Positions 50,551 through 59,791 of a stretch of DNA of 64,000 nucleotides are shown here, piece by piece (position 1 is the stretch's first letter; each line of letters starts with the position of its first letter). A program made the translations under genes and the position numbers. Origin of the DNA: Streptomyces albidoflavus (GTDB lineage Bacteria; Actinomycetota; Actinomycetes; Streptomycetales; Streptomycetaceae); NCBI RefSeq assembly GCF_000719955.1, contig NZ_JOII01000003.1:268224-332223 (forward strand), in the 5' to 3' direction. Below the pieces are notes generated by a model. The model saw only the letters and a program-made list of their open reading frames with translations. It was not told the origin of the DNA and made no database searches.

Positions 50551-51571
50551 GGCTGTACGGCGCGGCCTCGGCGAGCGGGGTGACCGAGGTGAGGGCCAGG
50601 CCCGCGCTCCGGCACAGCTCCGCGAACTCCTCGCGGGTGCGCTCCCTGCCGCCCAGGTTCACCAGCATGTTGAGGTCGCTGAGGTAGGTGCCCGCACTGC
50701 CGGCGCGGACGGTCTCGGGCAGTACCGGTTCCACGATCAGGACGGTGCCGCCCGGCGGCAGCACCGCGCGGCAGTGGCGCAGGATCGTGACCGCCCGCTC
50801 GTCCGGCCAGTCGTGCAGGACGCTCTTCACCAGGTAGAGGTCCGAGCCCTCGGGCACCGAGCGGAAGAAGTCCCCGGCGACCGGAGCGCACCGCCCGCCC
50901 AGCCCGTGCCGTTCGATCGTCTCCGGCGCCCTGGCCAGACCCTCCGCCGTGTCGAACACCGCGCCGGAGAGGTGCGGATGGGCGGCCAGCACTCCGGCCA
51001 GGAGGGTTCCGTCACCCCCGCCGACGTCGGTGACGTGGCGGAACCGGCCGAAGTCGAAGGCGTGCGGCAGCACGGCGGCGGTCCCCGCGACGGCCTGGCT
51101 CATCGCCGCGTTGAACTCCGCCGACAGCTCCGGGTGCCGGCCGAGATGGCTGAAGAAGTCGGTGCCGAAGACGGCGTCGAAGGCGACCTCACCGGTACGG
51201 ACGCTGTCGTCCAGGTGCTCCCAGGCCCGTACGAGCGCCGGGTCGGTGAACATCCGCACGAACGACGCGACCGAGCCCGGAGCTTCGGGACGGAGGAGCG
51301 CGCCCGCAGGCGTCACCGCGAAGGTGCCGGGCGCGCGCTCCTCCAGCAGGCCGAGGGCGCCCAGGGCGCGCAGAAGCCGCGCCATGGGCTGCGGGGCGGC
51401 ACCGGCGGCCTCGGCCACCTCGGTGGCCTGACGCGGGGTGTCGCCCATCAGCTCCACGACCCGGAGCCGGACCGCCGCACGCAGGGTCTGCGCCGCCATG
51501 CTCCCGAACGCGAGGCGGACGATCAGCTCGCGGCCTGCCTCGCCCGCCGCCGGGACATCGGAGTTCGCCAC
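50528..51571 (-). CDS. O-methyltransferase family 2 (polyketide tailoring type)
   Basis: A 347-residue SAM-dependent O-methyltransferase. An N-terminal winged-helix dimerisation domain (about residues 20-95) precedes the catalytic domain, with VTDVGGGDGTLLAGVL, GDFFRSVPEGSDLYLVKSVLHDWPDE (catalytic His in HDW) and LIVEPVLPE. It resembles enzymes of the TcmN/DnrK/hydroxyindole type that methylate aromatic polyketides or small phenols. No biosynthetic cluster surrounds it, so the substrate is unknown. Confidence 0.9.
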   Translation of the reverse strand: MANSDVPAAGEAGRELIVRLAFGSMAAQTLRAAVRLRVVELMGDTPRQATEVAEAAGAAPQPMARLLRALGALGLLEERAPGTFAVTPAGALLRPEAPGSVASFVRMFTDPALVRAWEHLDDSVRTGEVAFDAVFGTDFFSHLGRHPELSAEFNAAMSQAVAGTAAVLPHAFDFGRFRHVTDVGGGDGTLLAGVLAAHPHLSGAVFDTAEGLARAPETIERHGLGGRCAPVAGDFFRSVPEGSDLYLVKSVLHDWPDERAVTILRHCRAVLPPGGTVLIVEPVLPETVRAGSAGTYLSDLNMLVNLGGRERTREEFAELCRSAGLALTSVTPLAEAAPYSLIEAVAG

Positions 51572-51802
51572 AGGTGTCTTCCCTTCCCTCGTGTTCCCTC
51601 TGGCCGGTACGCGCCTCCACGGTGGCCCACTCCGGGCGCGCCTGTCCCGGACCGAGGCGCCATGAGTCCCCCGAGCGACAGGAACCGACCGCTACGGGAC
51701 ACGGCGACGCGTCACCGCGCGGACCCGTCCTCGTCCCGCCTGTGATCGGATAGCCCCCGGGACCGGCATCCCGCCGGTCCGCCGTATGAAGGGAACTCAC
51801 CG

Positions 51803-52228
51803 ATGGCCACCACGCGTTCGGCCCACACCGTCTGGGAAGGCGACCTGCTCAAGGGCAGCGGGACCGTCTCGTTCGACTCCTCCGGCATCGGCGACCAGCA
51901 GGTCTCCTGGCCGTCCCGCGCCGAGGAGGCCAACGGGAAGACCTCTCCCGAGGAGCTGATCGCCGCCGCCCACTCCAGCTGCTTCTCGATGGCCCTCTCC
52001 AACGGCCTGGCCAAGGCCGGCACCCCGCCGACCCGGCTCACCACCTCCGCCGACGTCACCTTCCAGCCCGGTACCGGCATCACCGGCATCCACCTGAAGG
52101 TCGAGGGTGAGGTCCCCGGCATCTCCGCCGAGGACTTCGAGGCGGCCGCCGCCGACGCCAAGGCCAACTGCCCGGTCAGCCAGGCCCTGACCGGCACCAC
52201 GATCACGCACAGCGCCAAGCTGGCCTGA
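51803..52228 (+). CDS. OsmC/Ohr-family peroxiredoxin-like protein
   Basis: A 141-residue OsmC-type peroxidase detoxifying organic hydroperoxides. Both redox cysteines are visible: C60 in AAAHSSCFSMALS and C123 in ANCPVSQAL. N-terminal TVWEGDLLKGSGTVSF is typical of OsmC rather than Ohr. ATG at 51803 follows GAAGGGAA. A small hairpin (8 bp, 51760-51780) lies in the leader. It converges on narI with a bidirectional terminator between. Confidence 0.92.
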   Translation: MATTRSAHTVWEGDLLKGSGTVSFDSSGIGDQQVSWPSRAEEANGKTSPEELIAAAHSSCFSMALSNGLAKAGTPPTRLTTSADVTFQPGTGITGIHLKVEGEVPGISAEDFEAAAADAKANCPVSQALTGTTITHSAKLA

Positions 52229-52241
52229 GCCGTGCCTCGGC

Positions 52242-52274
52242 GTGCGGGAGGAGCTTCGCCGGCTCCTCCCGCAC
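52242..52274. terminator. bidirectional hairpin terminator between osmC-like gene and nar operon
   Basis: 13-bp perfect arms (GTGCGGGAGGAGC and its complement) with a 7-nt loop, between the stops of the convergent genes. Confidence 0.85.
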
Positions 52275-52279
52275 ACGGG

Positions 52280-52990
52280 TCACCACCCCCGCGGCGCCCC
52301 CCGCCGCGCCAACTGCCGCTCGTCCGGGCTCCGGTAGACGATGTACGGCCGGAACAGGTACTGGACCGGGGCGGCGAACATGTGGATGAGGCGGGTGTAC
52401 GGGACCAGGGCGATGAGGAGCATGCCGACCACCGCGTGGATCTGGTAGAGCACGGGGACGCCGCTCATCAGGCCGATGTCGGGGCTGAGGCGGAAGAGGC
52501 TGCGGGCCCAGGGGGCGATGGTGTCGCGGTACTCGTAGCCCGCGGTCGGGGTCGAGTGGGCCACCTTCGCCCACATGCCCAGCACGATGGCGGCGACCAG
52601 CACCAGGTACATCACCTTGTCGTTGGCGGTGGTGGCGCGGAAGACCGGGGCCCGGGTGCGCCGCCGGTAGACCAGCAGGGCGATCCCGGCCAGCGCCACC
52701 GCCCCGGCCAGCGTGCCCCCGTACAGCGAGAACAGGTGGTACGTGTGGGCGGTGACGCCGATCGCGTCGGTCCAGGAGGCGGGGACGAAGAGGCCCAGCA
52801 GGTGGCCGGCGAGGACGAAGAGGATGCCGTAGTGGAAGACGGGGGAGGCGATGTTGAGCAGCTTCGACTCGTAGATCTGGGAGGAGCGGGTGGTCCAGCC
52901 GAAGCGGTCGTAGCGGTAGCGCCAGACGATCCCGGCCACCAGCAGGGCGAAGGCCACGTAGGGCAGGGCGCCCCACAGCAGCACGTTCAT
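52280..52990 (-). CDS. narI: respiratory nitrate reductase gamma subunit
   Basis: Membrane cytochrome b subunit, 236 residues, about five helices. It oxidises menaquinol and passes electrons to NarH. Haem-ligand histidines are present in helix 2 (FHYGILFVLAGHLLG) and near the C-terminus (YQIHAVVGMLL and RLIHMF). It is the last gene of the nar operon, starting nine bases after the narJ stop. Confidence 0.95.
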   Translation of the reverse strand: MNVLLWGALPYVAFALLVAGIVWRYRYDRFGWTTRSSQIYESKLLNIASPVFHYGILFVLAGHLLGLFVPASWTDAIGVTAHTYHLFSLYGGTLAGAVALAGIALLVYRRRTRAPVFRATTANDKVMYLVLVAAIVLGMWAKVAHSTPTAGYEYRDTIAPWARSLFRLSPDIGLMSGVPVLYQIHAVVGMLLIALVPYTRLIHMFAAPVQYLFRPYIVYRSPDERQLARRGAPRGW

Positions 52991-52999
52991 GCGGTCTCC

Positions 53000-53593
53000 T
53001 CAGTTCAGCAGCGGCAGGGTCGGGCGGCCGTACGGGGCGAGGGCGCCGTCCAGGCCGACCTCCTCGCGCGGCGGGCCGGAGCGGGCCAGCGCCGCCGCCT
53101 CCGCCCTGTCCTTGGGGGAGGGGCCGGGCAGGGAGGCGCAGACGGCGTCCAGGACCCGGGCGTAGGGGGTGCCGGACTCGGTCAGCGCGATGCGGAGCAG
53201 CTCGACGCCGGGCCGGTTCTCCAGCAGCAGGCGGGGGCCGACGCGGGCGGAGAACTCCAGTACGGCCGGGAGGAAGTCGGGCAGTTCCTCGCCGGTGAAC
53301 TCCAGGCCCTGGGCGCGGTAGGCGGCCTTGAAGGAGACCAGGGAGGCGCCCCGGCGGCGGGTGTCGCCGTCGCGCCACCAGGAGAGGTAGAGGCTGTGCT
53401 TGTTGCGGAAGTCGAAGGTGCGGACGTAGTGCGCGGCCAGTTCGCCCGGCTCCTGCTCCCCGGCCCAGGCGACGAACTCGGCGAGCGCCGGATCACCGGC
53501 GGCGGCCCGCAGCAGCGGCAGCCGCTCGTGGAAGGTCTCGTCCGGGTAGACCAGGCAGAGCGCGGCGGCCTGGTGGAGCACGGCGGTGTCCAT
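53000..53593 (-). CDS. narJ: nitrate reductase molybdenum cofactor assembly chaperone
   Basis: A 197-residue helical chaperone of the TorD/NarJ family. It is needed to insert the molybdenum cofactor into NarG but is not part of the final enzyme. Typical features are the N-terminal LCLVYPDETFHERLPLL and the central YVRTFDFRNKHSLYLSWW (the NarJ signature with DxxxxxxLYL). It overlaps the narH stop by one base (TGATG). Confidence 0.95.
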   Translation of the reverse strand: MDTAVLHQAAALCLVYPDETFHERLPLLRAAAGDPALAEFVAWAGEQEPGELAAHYVRTFDFRNKHSLYLSWWRDGDTRRRGASLVSFKAAYRAQGLEFTGEELPDFLPAVLEFSARVGPRLLLENRPGVELLRIALTESGTPYARVLDAVCASLPGPSPKDRAEAAALARSGPPREEVGLDGALAPYGRPTLPLLN

Positions 53594-55218
53594 CACTTCT
53601 CTCCCCGGGATGCGGCGACGTCCCCGACGTGCGGCTGCGCGTCGGCGGTCTGCTGGGCGCGCAGGGCGTGGAAGGTCTCCAGGGAGACCAGCGGCAGTTC
53701 GGTGCGGCCGGAGTCCTGGCCGAAGGCTCCCTCGCCGCCCATGCCCGGCCCGTCGGCGTGGTCGAGGCTGCACGAGGTGGGCACCGCCGACTCCTCCAGC
53801 CGCCGGGCGTCGCCGACCGCGGCGGTCGGGATGACGTACCGCTCCTCGTACTTGGCGACGGCCAGCAGCCGGTACATCGCCTCCATCTCCGTCAGGTCCA
53901 TGCCGACGGAGGCGGCGATCGCCGGGTCCGGGCGCTCGCCGAGGTTGATCGCGCGCATGTGGGAGCGCATCGCCGCCAGCTTCTCCAGCGAGGCGCGGAC
54001 CGGCCCGGTGTCCCCGGCGGCGAACAGCTCCGCCAGGTACTCCAGCGGGATGCGCAGGGTGTCGATGGCGCCGAAGAGGTTGTCGGGGTCCTCCCCGTCG
54101 AAGCCGGTCTCGTTGAGCGCCTCGACCACCGGTGACAGCGGCGGGATGTACCAGACCATCGGCATCGTGCGGTACTCCGGATGGAGCGGCAGCGCCACCT
54201 TGTACCGGCTGACCAGCGCGTGCACGGGGGAGCGGCGGGCCGCCTCCACCCAGTCGTGCGGGATGCCCGCCGCCTCCGCCTCGCGCCGCACCTCGGGGTC
54301 CTCGGGGTCGAGGAAGACGCCGAGCTGCGCCTCGTACAGCCCCGTCTCCTCCTCGGTGGCCGCGGCCGCCGCCACCTTGTCCGCGTCGTAGAGCAGCACG
54401 CCGAGGTAGCGCAGCCGGCCGACGCAGGTCTCCGAGCAGACCGTGGGCAGGCCGACCTCGGTGCGCGGGTAGCAGAAGGTGCACTTCTCGGCCTTGCCGG
54501 TGCGGTGGTTGAAGTAGATCTTCTTGTAGGGGCAGCCGGTGACGCACTCCCGCCAGCCCCGGCAGCGGTCCTGGTCGACCAGGACGATGCCGTCCTCGCT
54601 CCGCTTGTAGATCGCGCCCGACGGGCAGGCGGCCACGCAGGACGGGTTGAGGCAGTGCTCGCAGATCCGTGGCAGGTAGAACATGAAGGTCTGCTCGAAG
54701 GCGAACCTGACCTTCTCGGACGCCTGCGCGCGGGTCTTCTCCACCATCGGGTCGAGGTCGCCGTACTGCGGGGCGCCGCCGAGGTCGTCGTCCCAGTTGG
54801 CGCCCCACTCGATCTTCATCGGCTTGCCCGTGATCAGCGAACGCGGCTCGGCCACCGGGTAGTCGTCGCCGAGCGGCGCGTCGGTGAGGTTCTTGTACTC
54901 GTACGTCCAGGGCTCGTAGTAGTCCTTGATCTCCGGCAGTTCGGGGTTGGAGAAGATGGTGGCGAGCTTCCGGAAGCGGCCGCCGGAGCGCAGGGTGAGC
55001 TTGCCCCGTTTGTTGAGCCGCCAGCCGCCGCGCCACTTCTCCTGGTCCTCGTAGCGGCGCGGGTACCCCTGCCCCGGTCGGGTCTCGACGTTGTTGAACC
55101 AGACGTACTCCATGCCGTCCCGGTTGGTCCACGCCTGTTTGCAGGTGACCGAACAGGTGTGGCAGCCGATGCACTTGTCGAGGTTCATCACCATCGCGAG
55201 CTGGGCCATGATGCGCAT
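53593..55218 (-). CDS. narH: respiratory nitrate reductase beta subunit
   Basis: Iron-sulfur electron-transfer subunit, 541 residues. The first cluster motif is C16-x2-C19-x2-C22-x3-C26 (CIGCHTCSVTCKQ). Later motifs are CEHCLNPSCVAACP, CRGWRECVTGCPYKK (with the Trp that marks the [3Fe-4S] site) and CTFCYPRTEVGLPTVCSETC. All cluster cysteines appear present. It starts 18 bases after the narG stop. The C-terminal 30 residues are a polar extension. Confidence 0.97.
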   Translation of the reverse strand: MRIMAQLAMVMNLDKCIGCHTCSVTCKQAWTNRDGMEYVWFNNVETRPGQGYPRRYEDQEKWRGGWRLNKRGKLTLRSGGRFRKLATIFSNPELPEIKDYYEPWTYEYKNLTDAPLGDDYPVAEPRSLITGKPMKIEWGANWDDDLGGAPQYGDLDPMVEKTRAQASEKVRFAFEQTFMFYLPRICEHCLNPSCVAACPSGAIYKRSEDGIVLVDQDRCRGWRECVTGCPYKKIYFNHRTGKAEKCTFCYPRTEVGLPTVCSETCVGRLRYLGVLLYDADKVAAAAATEEETGLYEAQLGVFLDPEDPEVRREAEAAGIPHDWVEAARRSPVHALVSRYKVALPLHPEYRTMPMVWYIPPLSPVVEALNETGFDGEDPDNLFGAIDTLRIPLEYLAELFAAGDTGPVRASLEKLAAMRSHMRAINLGERPDPAIAASVGMDLTEMEAMYRLLAVAKYEERYVIPTAAVGDARRLEESAVPTSCSLDHADGPGMGGEGAFGQDSGRTELPLVSLETFHALRAQQTADAQPHVGDVAASRGEK

Positions 55219-55236
55219 GTCGGCACTCCCCTGCGG

Positions 55237-58200
55237 TCAGTACGTGACGTCCTGCGAGCGGCGGCGGATCACGGTGACCTCGTCGCGCTGGTTGCCGGTC
55301 GGGCCCAGGTAGTTGAAGGCCCAGGTGAGCTGGGCGTAGCCGCCGATGAGGTGGCTGGGCTTCATCAGCAGGCGGGTCAGCGAGTTGTGGATGCCGCCGC
55401 GCTTGCCCGTCGTCTCGGTCTTCGGCACGGCGACGGTGCGTTCCTGGGCGTGGTGCATGTAGACCGTGCCGGCCGGCATGCGGTGCGAGACGACGGCGCG
55501 GGCGGTGACCACGCCGTTGCGGTTGACCGCCTCGATCCAGTCGTTGTCCTTCACCCCGATCGCCTCCGCGTCCTGGGGCGCCATCCAGATCGTCTGGCCG
55601 CCCCGGGAGAGCGCCAGCATGAAGAAGTTGTCCTGGTACTCGGAGTGGATGGACCACTTGTTGTGCGGGGTCAGGTAGCGGACCGTCACCTCGTGCCCGC
55701 CGTCCTCGCGGGTGCCGGGGCGCGGCTCGCCGAAGAGCTGGTTCATGTCGAGCGGCGGCCGGTAGACCGGCAGCGCCTCACCGACCTCGTGGATCCAGTC
55801 GTGGTCCAGGAAGAAGTGCTGGCGGCCGGTGAGGGTGTGCCAGGGCTTCAGGTGCTCGGTGTTGATGGTGAACGGCGCGTACCGCCGCCCGCCCGACTCG
55901 CTGCCCGACCACTCCGGCGAGGTGATGACCGGCACCGGCGCCGCCTGCGTGTCGGCGTAGGTGACGCGCTTGCCCTCGTGCTCGGCGGAGAGCTGGGTGA
56001 GTTCCCGCCCGACCCGCTCCTGGAGGGTGCGGAACCCCTGCGTGGCCAGGCGCCCGTTGGTGGTGCCGGAGAGGGCGAGGATGGTGTCGGCCGCCTTGAC
56101 CGCGGTGTCCAGCGCCGGCCGCCCGTCGGCGGGACCGCCGAGGACGACACCGTTACGGGCCCTCAGCTCCTCGACCTCCTGGCCGGGGTGGAGCGCGACG
56201 CCCTTCGCGGGCAGCCCCAGCTTCTCCACCAGCGGCCCGAGCGAGGCGAACTTCGCCCCGACCGCCGTGTAGTCCCGCTCGACCACCGCCAGGTTCGGCA
56301 GGGTCCGCCCCGGCACCGGCTCGCACTCCCCGCGCCGCCAGTCGAGCGCCACCCCGCCCGGCTGCGCGATCTCGCCCGGCGTGTCGTGCTGGAGGGCGCT
56401 CGCCACCACGTCCTTGCGGACCCCGAGGTGGTTGGCGGCCAGCTCGCTCAGCCGCCGGGCCAGCGACAGGAAGATGTCGAAGTCGGTCCGCGCCTGCCAC
56501 GGCGGGTCGACGGCCGGGGTGAACGCGTGCACGTACGGATGCATGTCGGTGGTGGACAGGTCGTGCTTCTCGTACCAGGTGGCGGCCGGCAGCACCACGT
56601 CGGAGAGGAGGGTGGAGGAGGTCTGCCGGAAGTCCAGCGAGAGCAGCAGGTCGAGCTTGCCCTCCGGCGCCTCCTCGTGCCAGCGCACATCGCGCGGGCG
56701 CAGCCCCTCGGGCGCCTCGGCGGCCCGGAGCGAGGACTGGGTGCCGAGCAGGTGCTTGGTGAAGTACTCGGCGCCCTTGGCCGAGGAACCGAGCAGGTTG
56801 GCCCGCCACAGCGTCAGCACCCGGGGCCAGTTCTCCGGCGCGTCCGGGTCCTCGCAGGCGAAGCCCAGCTCCCCGGATCTCAGTTGCCGCACCACCTCCG
56901 TCACCGGGTCGTCCAGGTCGCCGAGGTCCAGCGGGTTCCGGTCGAAGGTCGGGTACGAGGGCATCCACCCCGAACGCGCCGCCTGCGCCACGCAGTCCGC
57001 GCCGGTCATCCCCGCGAACGCCCCGTTGCCCAGCGGCGAGGAGAGCACGTCGGCGGGGTAGGTGTCGTACCGCCACTGGTCGGTGTGGAGGAACCAGTAG
57101 GCGGCGCCGATCGCCTGGCGCGGCGGGCGGCTCCAGTCGAGGGCGCCGGCCAGCGTCGCCCAGCCCGTGGAGGGGCGGCACTTCTCCTGGCCGACGTAGT
57201 GGGCCCAGCCGCCGCCGTTGCGGCCCTGGCAGCCGGTGAGCTGGAGCAGGGCAAGGAAGGTGCGGTAGATGGTCTCCGAGTGGAACCAGTGGTTGGTCCC
57301 GGCGCCCATCAGGATCACGCAGCGGCCCCGGGACTTCTCGGCGGTCCGCGCGAACTCCCGGGCGATCTTCACCGCCTTCGCCGCCGGCACCGAGGTGTGC
57401 GTCTCCTGCCACGCCGGGGTGCCCGGCTGCGAGGCGTCCTCGTACCCGGTGGGCCAGCTGCCCGGCAGACCGGGCCGCCCCACGCCGTACTGGGCGAGCA
57501 GCAGGTCGAAGACGGTGGTGACCAGTGGTCCGTCCGGGCCGCCGAGCCGCGTCGCGGGCACGCCCCGCCGCAGCACCTCGCCGCGTCCCTGGCCGTGCGC
57601 CCCGCCCTCGGTGTCGAAGCGGGGGAGGAGCACCTCGACGCCGGCCGCCACCGCGTCGCCGTGCAGGGAGAGCTGGGGGACTACCGAGCCGAGCGCGAGA
57701 TTCCACTTCCCCTTGCCCGACTCGGTCCAGCGGAAGCCGAGCGAGCCGCCCGGCACCGCCGCCCGCCCGGTCGCCTCGTCCAGGACGACCGTCTTCCACT
57801 CGGCGCCCTCGCCGGTGTCCCCGAGGTCCGAGGCGCGCAGGAACTTGGCCGGGACCAGCGCGCCGTCCCGCTCGGTGAGGGTGACCAGGAACGGCAGGTC
57901 GGTGTAGGAGCGCACGTAGGAGTCGAAGAACTCCGTGGTCCGGTCGACGAAGAACTCCTTGAGCACCACGTGCCCCAGCGCCATCGCCAGCGCCCCGTCG
58001 GTCCCCGGGTGCGGGTGCAGCCACTCGTCGGCGAACTTGGTGTTGTCGGCGTAGTCGGGGGAGACCACCACGACCTTCTGGCCCCGGTAGCGGGCCTCCG
58101 CCATCCAGTGCGCGTCCGGGGTCCGGGTCACCGGGACGTTCGAGCCCCACATCATCAGATAGGCCGCGTCCCACCAGTCGCCCGACTCCGGGACGTCCGT

Positions 58201-58932
58201 CTGGTCGCCGAAGACCTGCGGGGAGGCCACCGGCAGGTCGGCGTACCAGTCGTAGAAGGAGAGCATCGGCGCGCCGATGAGGCTCATGAAGCGGGCACCG
58301 GCGGCGTGCGAGACCATCGACATGGCCGGGATGGGGGAGAAGCCCGCGACGCGGTCGGGCCCGTACGTTCCGATGGTGTGCACATGGGCGGCGGCGGTGA
58401 TCTCGATCGCCTCGTCCCAGGAGGCGCGCACCAGCCCGCCCTTGCCCCGCGCCAGCTGGTAGCGCCGCCGGCGCTCCGGGTCCGCCTGGATGTCCGCCCA
58501 GGCCAGCACCGGGTCGCGCAGCCGCTCCCGCGCCTCCCGGTAGAGCTCCAGCAGCACCCCGCGCACGTACGGATAGCGCACCCGGGTAGGCGAGTAGGTG
58601 TACCAGGCGAAGGCGGCGCCGCGCGGGCAGCCGCGGGGCTCGTACTCGGGGCGGTCCGGGCCGACCGAGGGGTAGTCGGTCTCCTGGGTCTCCCAGGTGA
58701 TGATGCCGTCCTTGACGTACACCTTCCAGCGGCACGAACCGGTGCAGTTGACGCCGTGGGTGGAGTTGACGACCTTGTCGTGGCTCCACCGGTCCCGGTA
58801 GAAGGCGTCCCCCTGGCGGCCGCCCTTCAGCTCCTCGCTGTGCAGGTCGGGCGCCGTGGTGCCGCGCCGGAAGAACCGTCCGGCACGCAGGAGTGCCGCG
58901 TCCGGCTCGGACGGTGTCGTCGTGTCGGTCAC
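55237..58932 (-). CDS. narG: respiratory nitrate reductase alpha subunit
   Basis: Molybdopterin catalytic subunit, 1231 residues, reducing nitrate to nitrite on the cytoplasmic face. The [4Fe-4S] ligands H59, C63, C67 and C102 keep the exact spacing of E. coli NarG (49/53/57/92). The segment FYDWYADLPVASPQVFGDQTDVPESGDWW and WGSNVPVTRTPDAHW match the family closely. The degenerate twin-arginine region is absent from the start, as usual for cytoplasmic NarG. GTG at 58932 follows AGGGAG. It heads narGHJI; no narK is in the window. Confidence 0.97.
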   Translation of the reverse strand: MTDTTTPSEPDAALLRAGRFFRRGTTAPDLHSEELKGGRQGDAFYRDRWSHDKVVNSTHGVNCTGSCRWKVYVKDGIITWETQETDYPSVGPDRPEYEPRGCPRGAAFAWYTYSPTRVRYPYVRGVLLELYREARERLRDPVLAWADIQADPERRRRYQLARGKGGLVRASWDEAIEITAAAHVHTIGTYGPDRVAGFSPIPAMSMVSHAAGARFMSLIGAPMLSFYDWYADLPVASPQVFGDQTDVPESGDWWDAAYLMMWGSNVPVTRTPDAHWMAEARYRGQKVVVVSPDYADNTKFADEWLHPHPGTDGALAMALGHVVLKEFFVDRTTEFFDSYVRSYTDLPFLVTLTERDGALVPAKFLRASDLGDTGEGAEWKTVVLDEATGRAAVPGGSLGFRWTESGKGKWNLALGSVVPQLSLHGDAVAAGVEVLLPRFDTEGGAHGQGRGEVLRRGVPATRLGGPDGPLVTTVFDLLLAQYGVGRPGLPGSWPTGYEDASQPGTPAWQETHTSVPAAKAVKIAREFARTAEKSRGRCVILMGAGTNHWFHSETIYRTFLALLQLTGCQGRNGGGWAHYVGQEKCRPSTGWATLAGALDWSRPPRQAIGAAYWFLHTDQWRYDTYPADVLSSPLGNGAFAGMTGADCVAQAARSGWMPSYPTFDRNPLDLGDLDDPVTEVVRQLRSGELGFACEDPDAPENWPRVLTLWRANLLGSSAKGAEYFTKHLLGTQSSLRAAEAPEGLRPRDVRWHEEAPEGKLDLLLSLDFRQTSSTLLSDVVLPAATWYEKHDLSTTDMHPYVHAFTPAVDPPWQARTDFDIFLSLARRLSELAANHLGVRKDVVASALQHDTPGEIAQPGGVALDWRRGECEPVPGRTLPNLAVVERDYTAVGAKFASLGPLVEKLGLPAKGVALHPGQEVEELRARNGVVLGGPADGRPALDTAVKAADTILALSGTTNGRLATQGFRTLQERVGRELTQLSAEHEGKRVTYADTQAAPVPVITSPEWSGSESGGRRYAPFTINTEHLKPWHTLTGRQHFFLDHDWIHEVGEALPVYRPPLDMNQLFGEPRPGTREDGGHEVTVRYLTPHNKWSIHSEYQDNFFMLALSRGGQTIWMAPQDAEAIGVKDNDWIEAVNRNGVVTARAVVSHRMPAGTVYMHHAQERTVAVPKTETTGKRGGIHNSLTRLLMKPSHLIGGYAQLTWAFNYLGPTGNQRDEVTVIRRRSQDVTY

Positions 58933-59050
58933 CTGAGGCGCTCCCTGGGTCGGGCCGTGCTGCGACCGTAGGAGCGCCGCCCGCGGCCCACCTCCCGGCA
59001 CGGTCCGTCAGGGGCGCCGCCGACCGGGTGGTGTGCCCGGGGCCGGACAT

Positions 59051-59095
59051 GCCGGTGCCCGGGCTGGGGGTTCGCACCCCGGCCCGGGCACCGGC
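59051..59095 (-). terminator. hairpin terminator upstream of narG
   Basis: 19-bp arms with one T-G pair (GCCGGTGCCCGGGCTGGGG side) and a 7-nt loop, 17 bases after the stop of the next gene. It isolates the nar operon from upstream transcription. Confidence 0.8.
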
Positions 59096-59111
59096 GACTC
59101 TGGGGGAGAGG

Positions 59112-59786
59112 TCAGAGCTTCAGCAGCCGCTCCGACGCCTCCCGGTACGACTGGAGGGCCACCCGCAGCCGCTCCGTGTCGGGCTCACCGGCCGGCTCCT
59201 CCCAGCCCGAGCGCAGCACCCGCCGCTGCTCGGCCAGGGCCTCGGTCACCCGTCCGGCCAGCTCCGCGAAGACCTCGTCGGCCTCGGCGACCGCCTCCCG
59301 GGGCCGGTCGACGAAGCCGTTCACGGCCCCCTGGAGCCGGCCGGTCCAGCGCTCGCCCTCCCCGGCACCGAACATCGGGACCTGCGGGGCACCGTCGGTC
59401 TGCGGGGCGCGGGGCGCCGCTTCCTTGCCGCCGGTCGCCCCGGCCGCCTTGTCCGCGGTGTTCTTCCCCGCCAGCGGCTGAGGCTTCACCGTGGTCCGGT
59501 CGCCGCCCACCGCGTCGTCACCGACGGTGCCGGCGCCGGTGCCGGCGCCGGTGCCGGTCGCCCGGTCGCCCTGAGCCTGGTGAGGCACGTCGGCCGGGGG
59601 CCGGCCGGGGGTGCCGGCCTCGGCGGGCCGGGCACCGTCAGGGGCGCCGGCGGGCGTGCCGGTCAGGTCGGCGGCGCCCCGGGGGGTGCTGCCGGACTGG
59701 GGGCGCGGGTCGTTCTCCACGATGGTCTCCTTCTCCGGGGGGTTCTGGGTGTGCTTCGCTGCCCACTTGCCGCTCTCGGCCGCCAT
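59112..59786 (-). CDS. hypothetical protein, C-terminal conserved actinobacterial helical domain
   Basis: A 224-residue protein. The first 130 residues are low-complexity Gly/Ala/Thr/Pro. The C-terminal 80 residues (WTGRLQGAVNGFVDRPREAV, EADEVFAELAGRVTE, then DTERLRVALQSYREASERLL) form a helical domain also present in the next gene upstream. Function unknown. It may be a membrane-stress or surface-associated protein, but no signal peptide is visible. Five bases separate its ATG at 59786 from the stop of the neighbouring gene, so the two form an operon. Confidence 0.7.
   Translation of the reverse strand: MAAESGKWAAKHTQNPPEKETIVENDPRPQSGSTPRGAADLTGTPAGAPDGARPAEAGTPGRPPADVPHQAQGDRATGTGAGTGAGTVGDDAVGGDRTTVKPQPLAGKNTADKAAGATGGKEAAPRAPQTDGAPQVPMFGAGEGERWTGRLQGAVNGFVDRPREAVAEADEVFAELAGRVTEALAEQRRVLRSGWEEPAGEPDTERLRVALQSYREASERLLKL
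59526..59558. repeat. 12-bp tandem repeat inside a coding region
   Basis: 2.75 copies of GGTGCCGGCGCC, coding for Gly-Thr-Gly-Ala in the low-complexity region of the gene above. Likely to vary in copy number between strains. Confidence 0.75.
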
Positions 59787-59791
59787 GTCCG

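Noticed and set aside
50528..51571. O-methyltransferase as part of a polyketide gene cluster
   Set aside because: No synthase, cyclase, regulator or other tailoring gene lies within 10 kb on either side; it is a lone gene.
54181..58971. 1596-codon open frame on the plus strand opposite narG-narH
   Set aside because: It is the mirror of a highly conserved operon, Arg/Val/Gly-rich, with no domain. Long antisense frames are expected at this GC content.
58933..59050. DevR/OsdR-like dyad in the narG leader
   Set aside because: GGACC-like half sites occur but no symmetric GGGACC-N-GGTCCC arrangement is found; the match is no better than chance in GC-rich DNA.
59526..59558. Possible CRISPR-like repeat
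   Set aside because: It is a direct 12-bp tandem repeat without spacers inside a coding region and keeps the reading frame.
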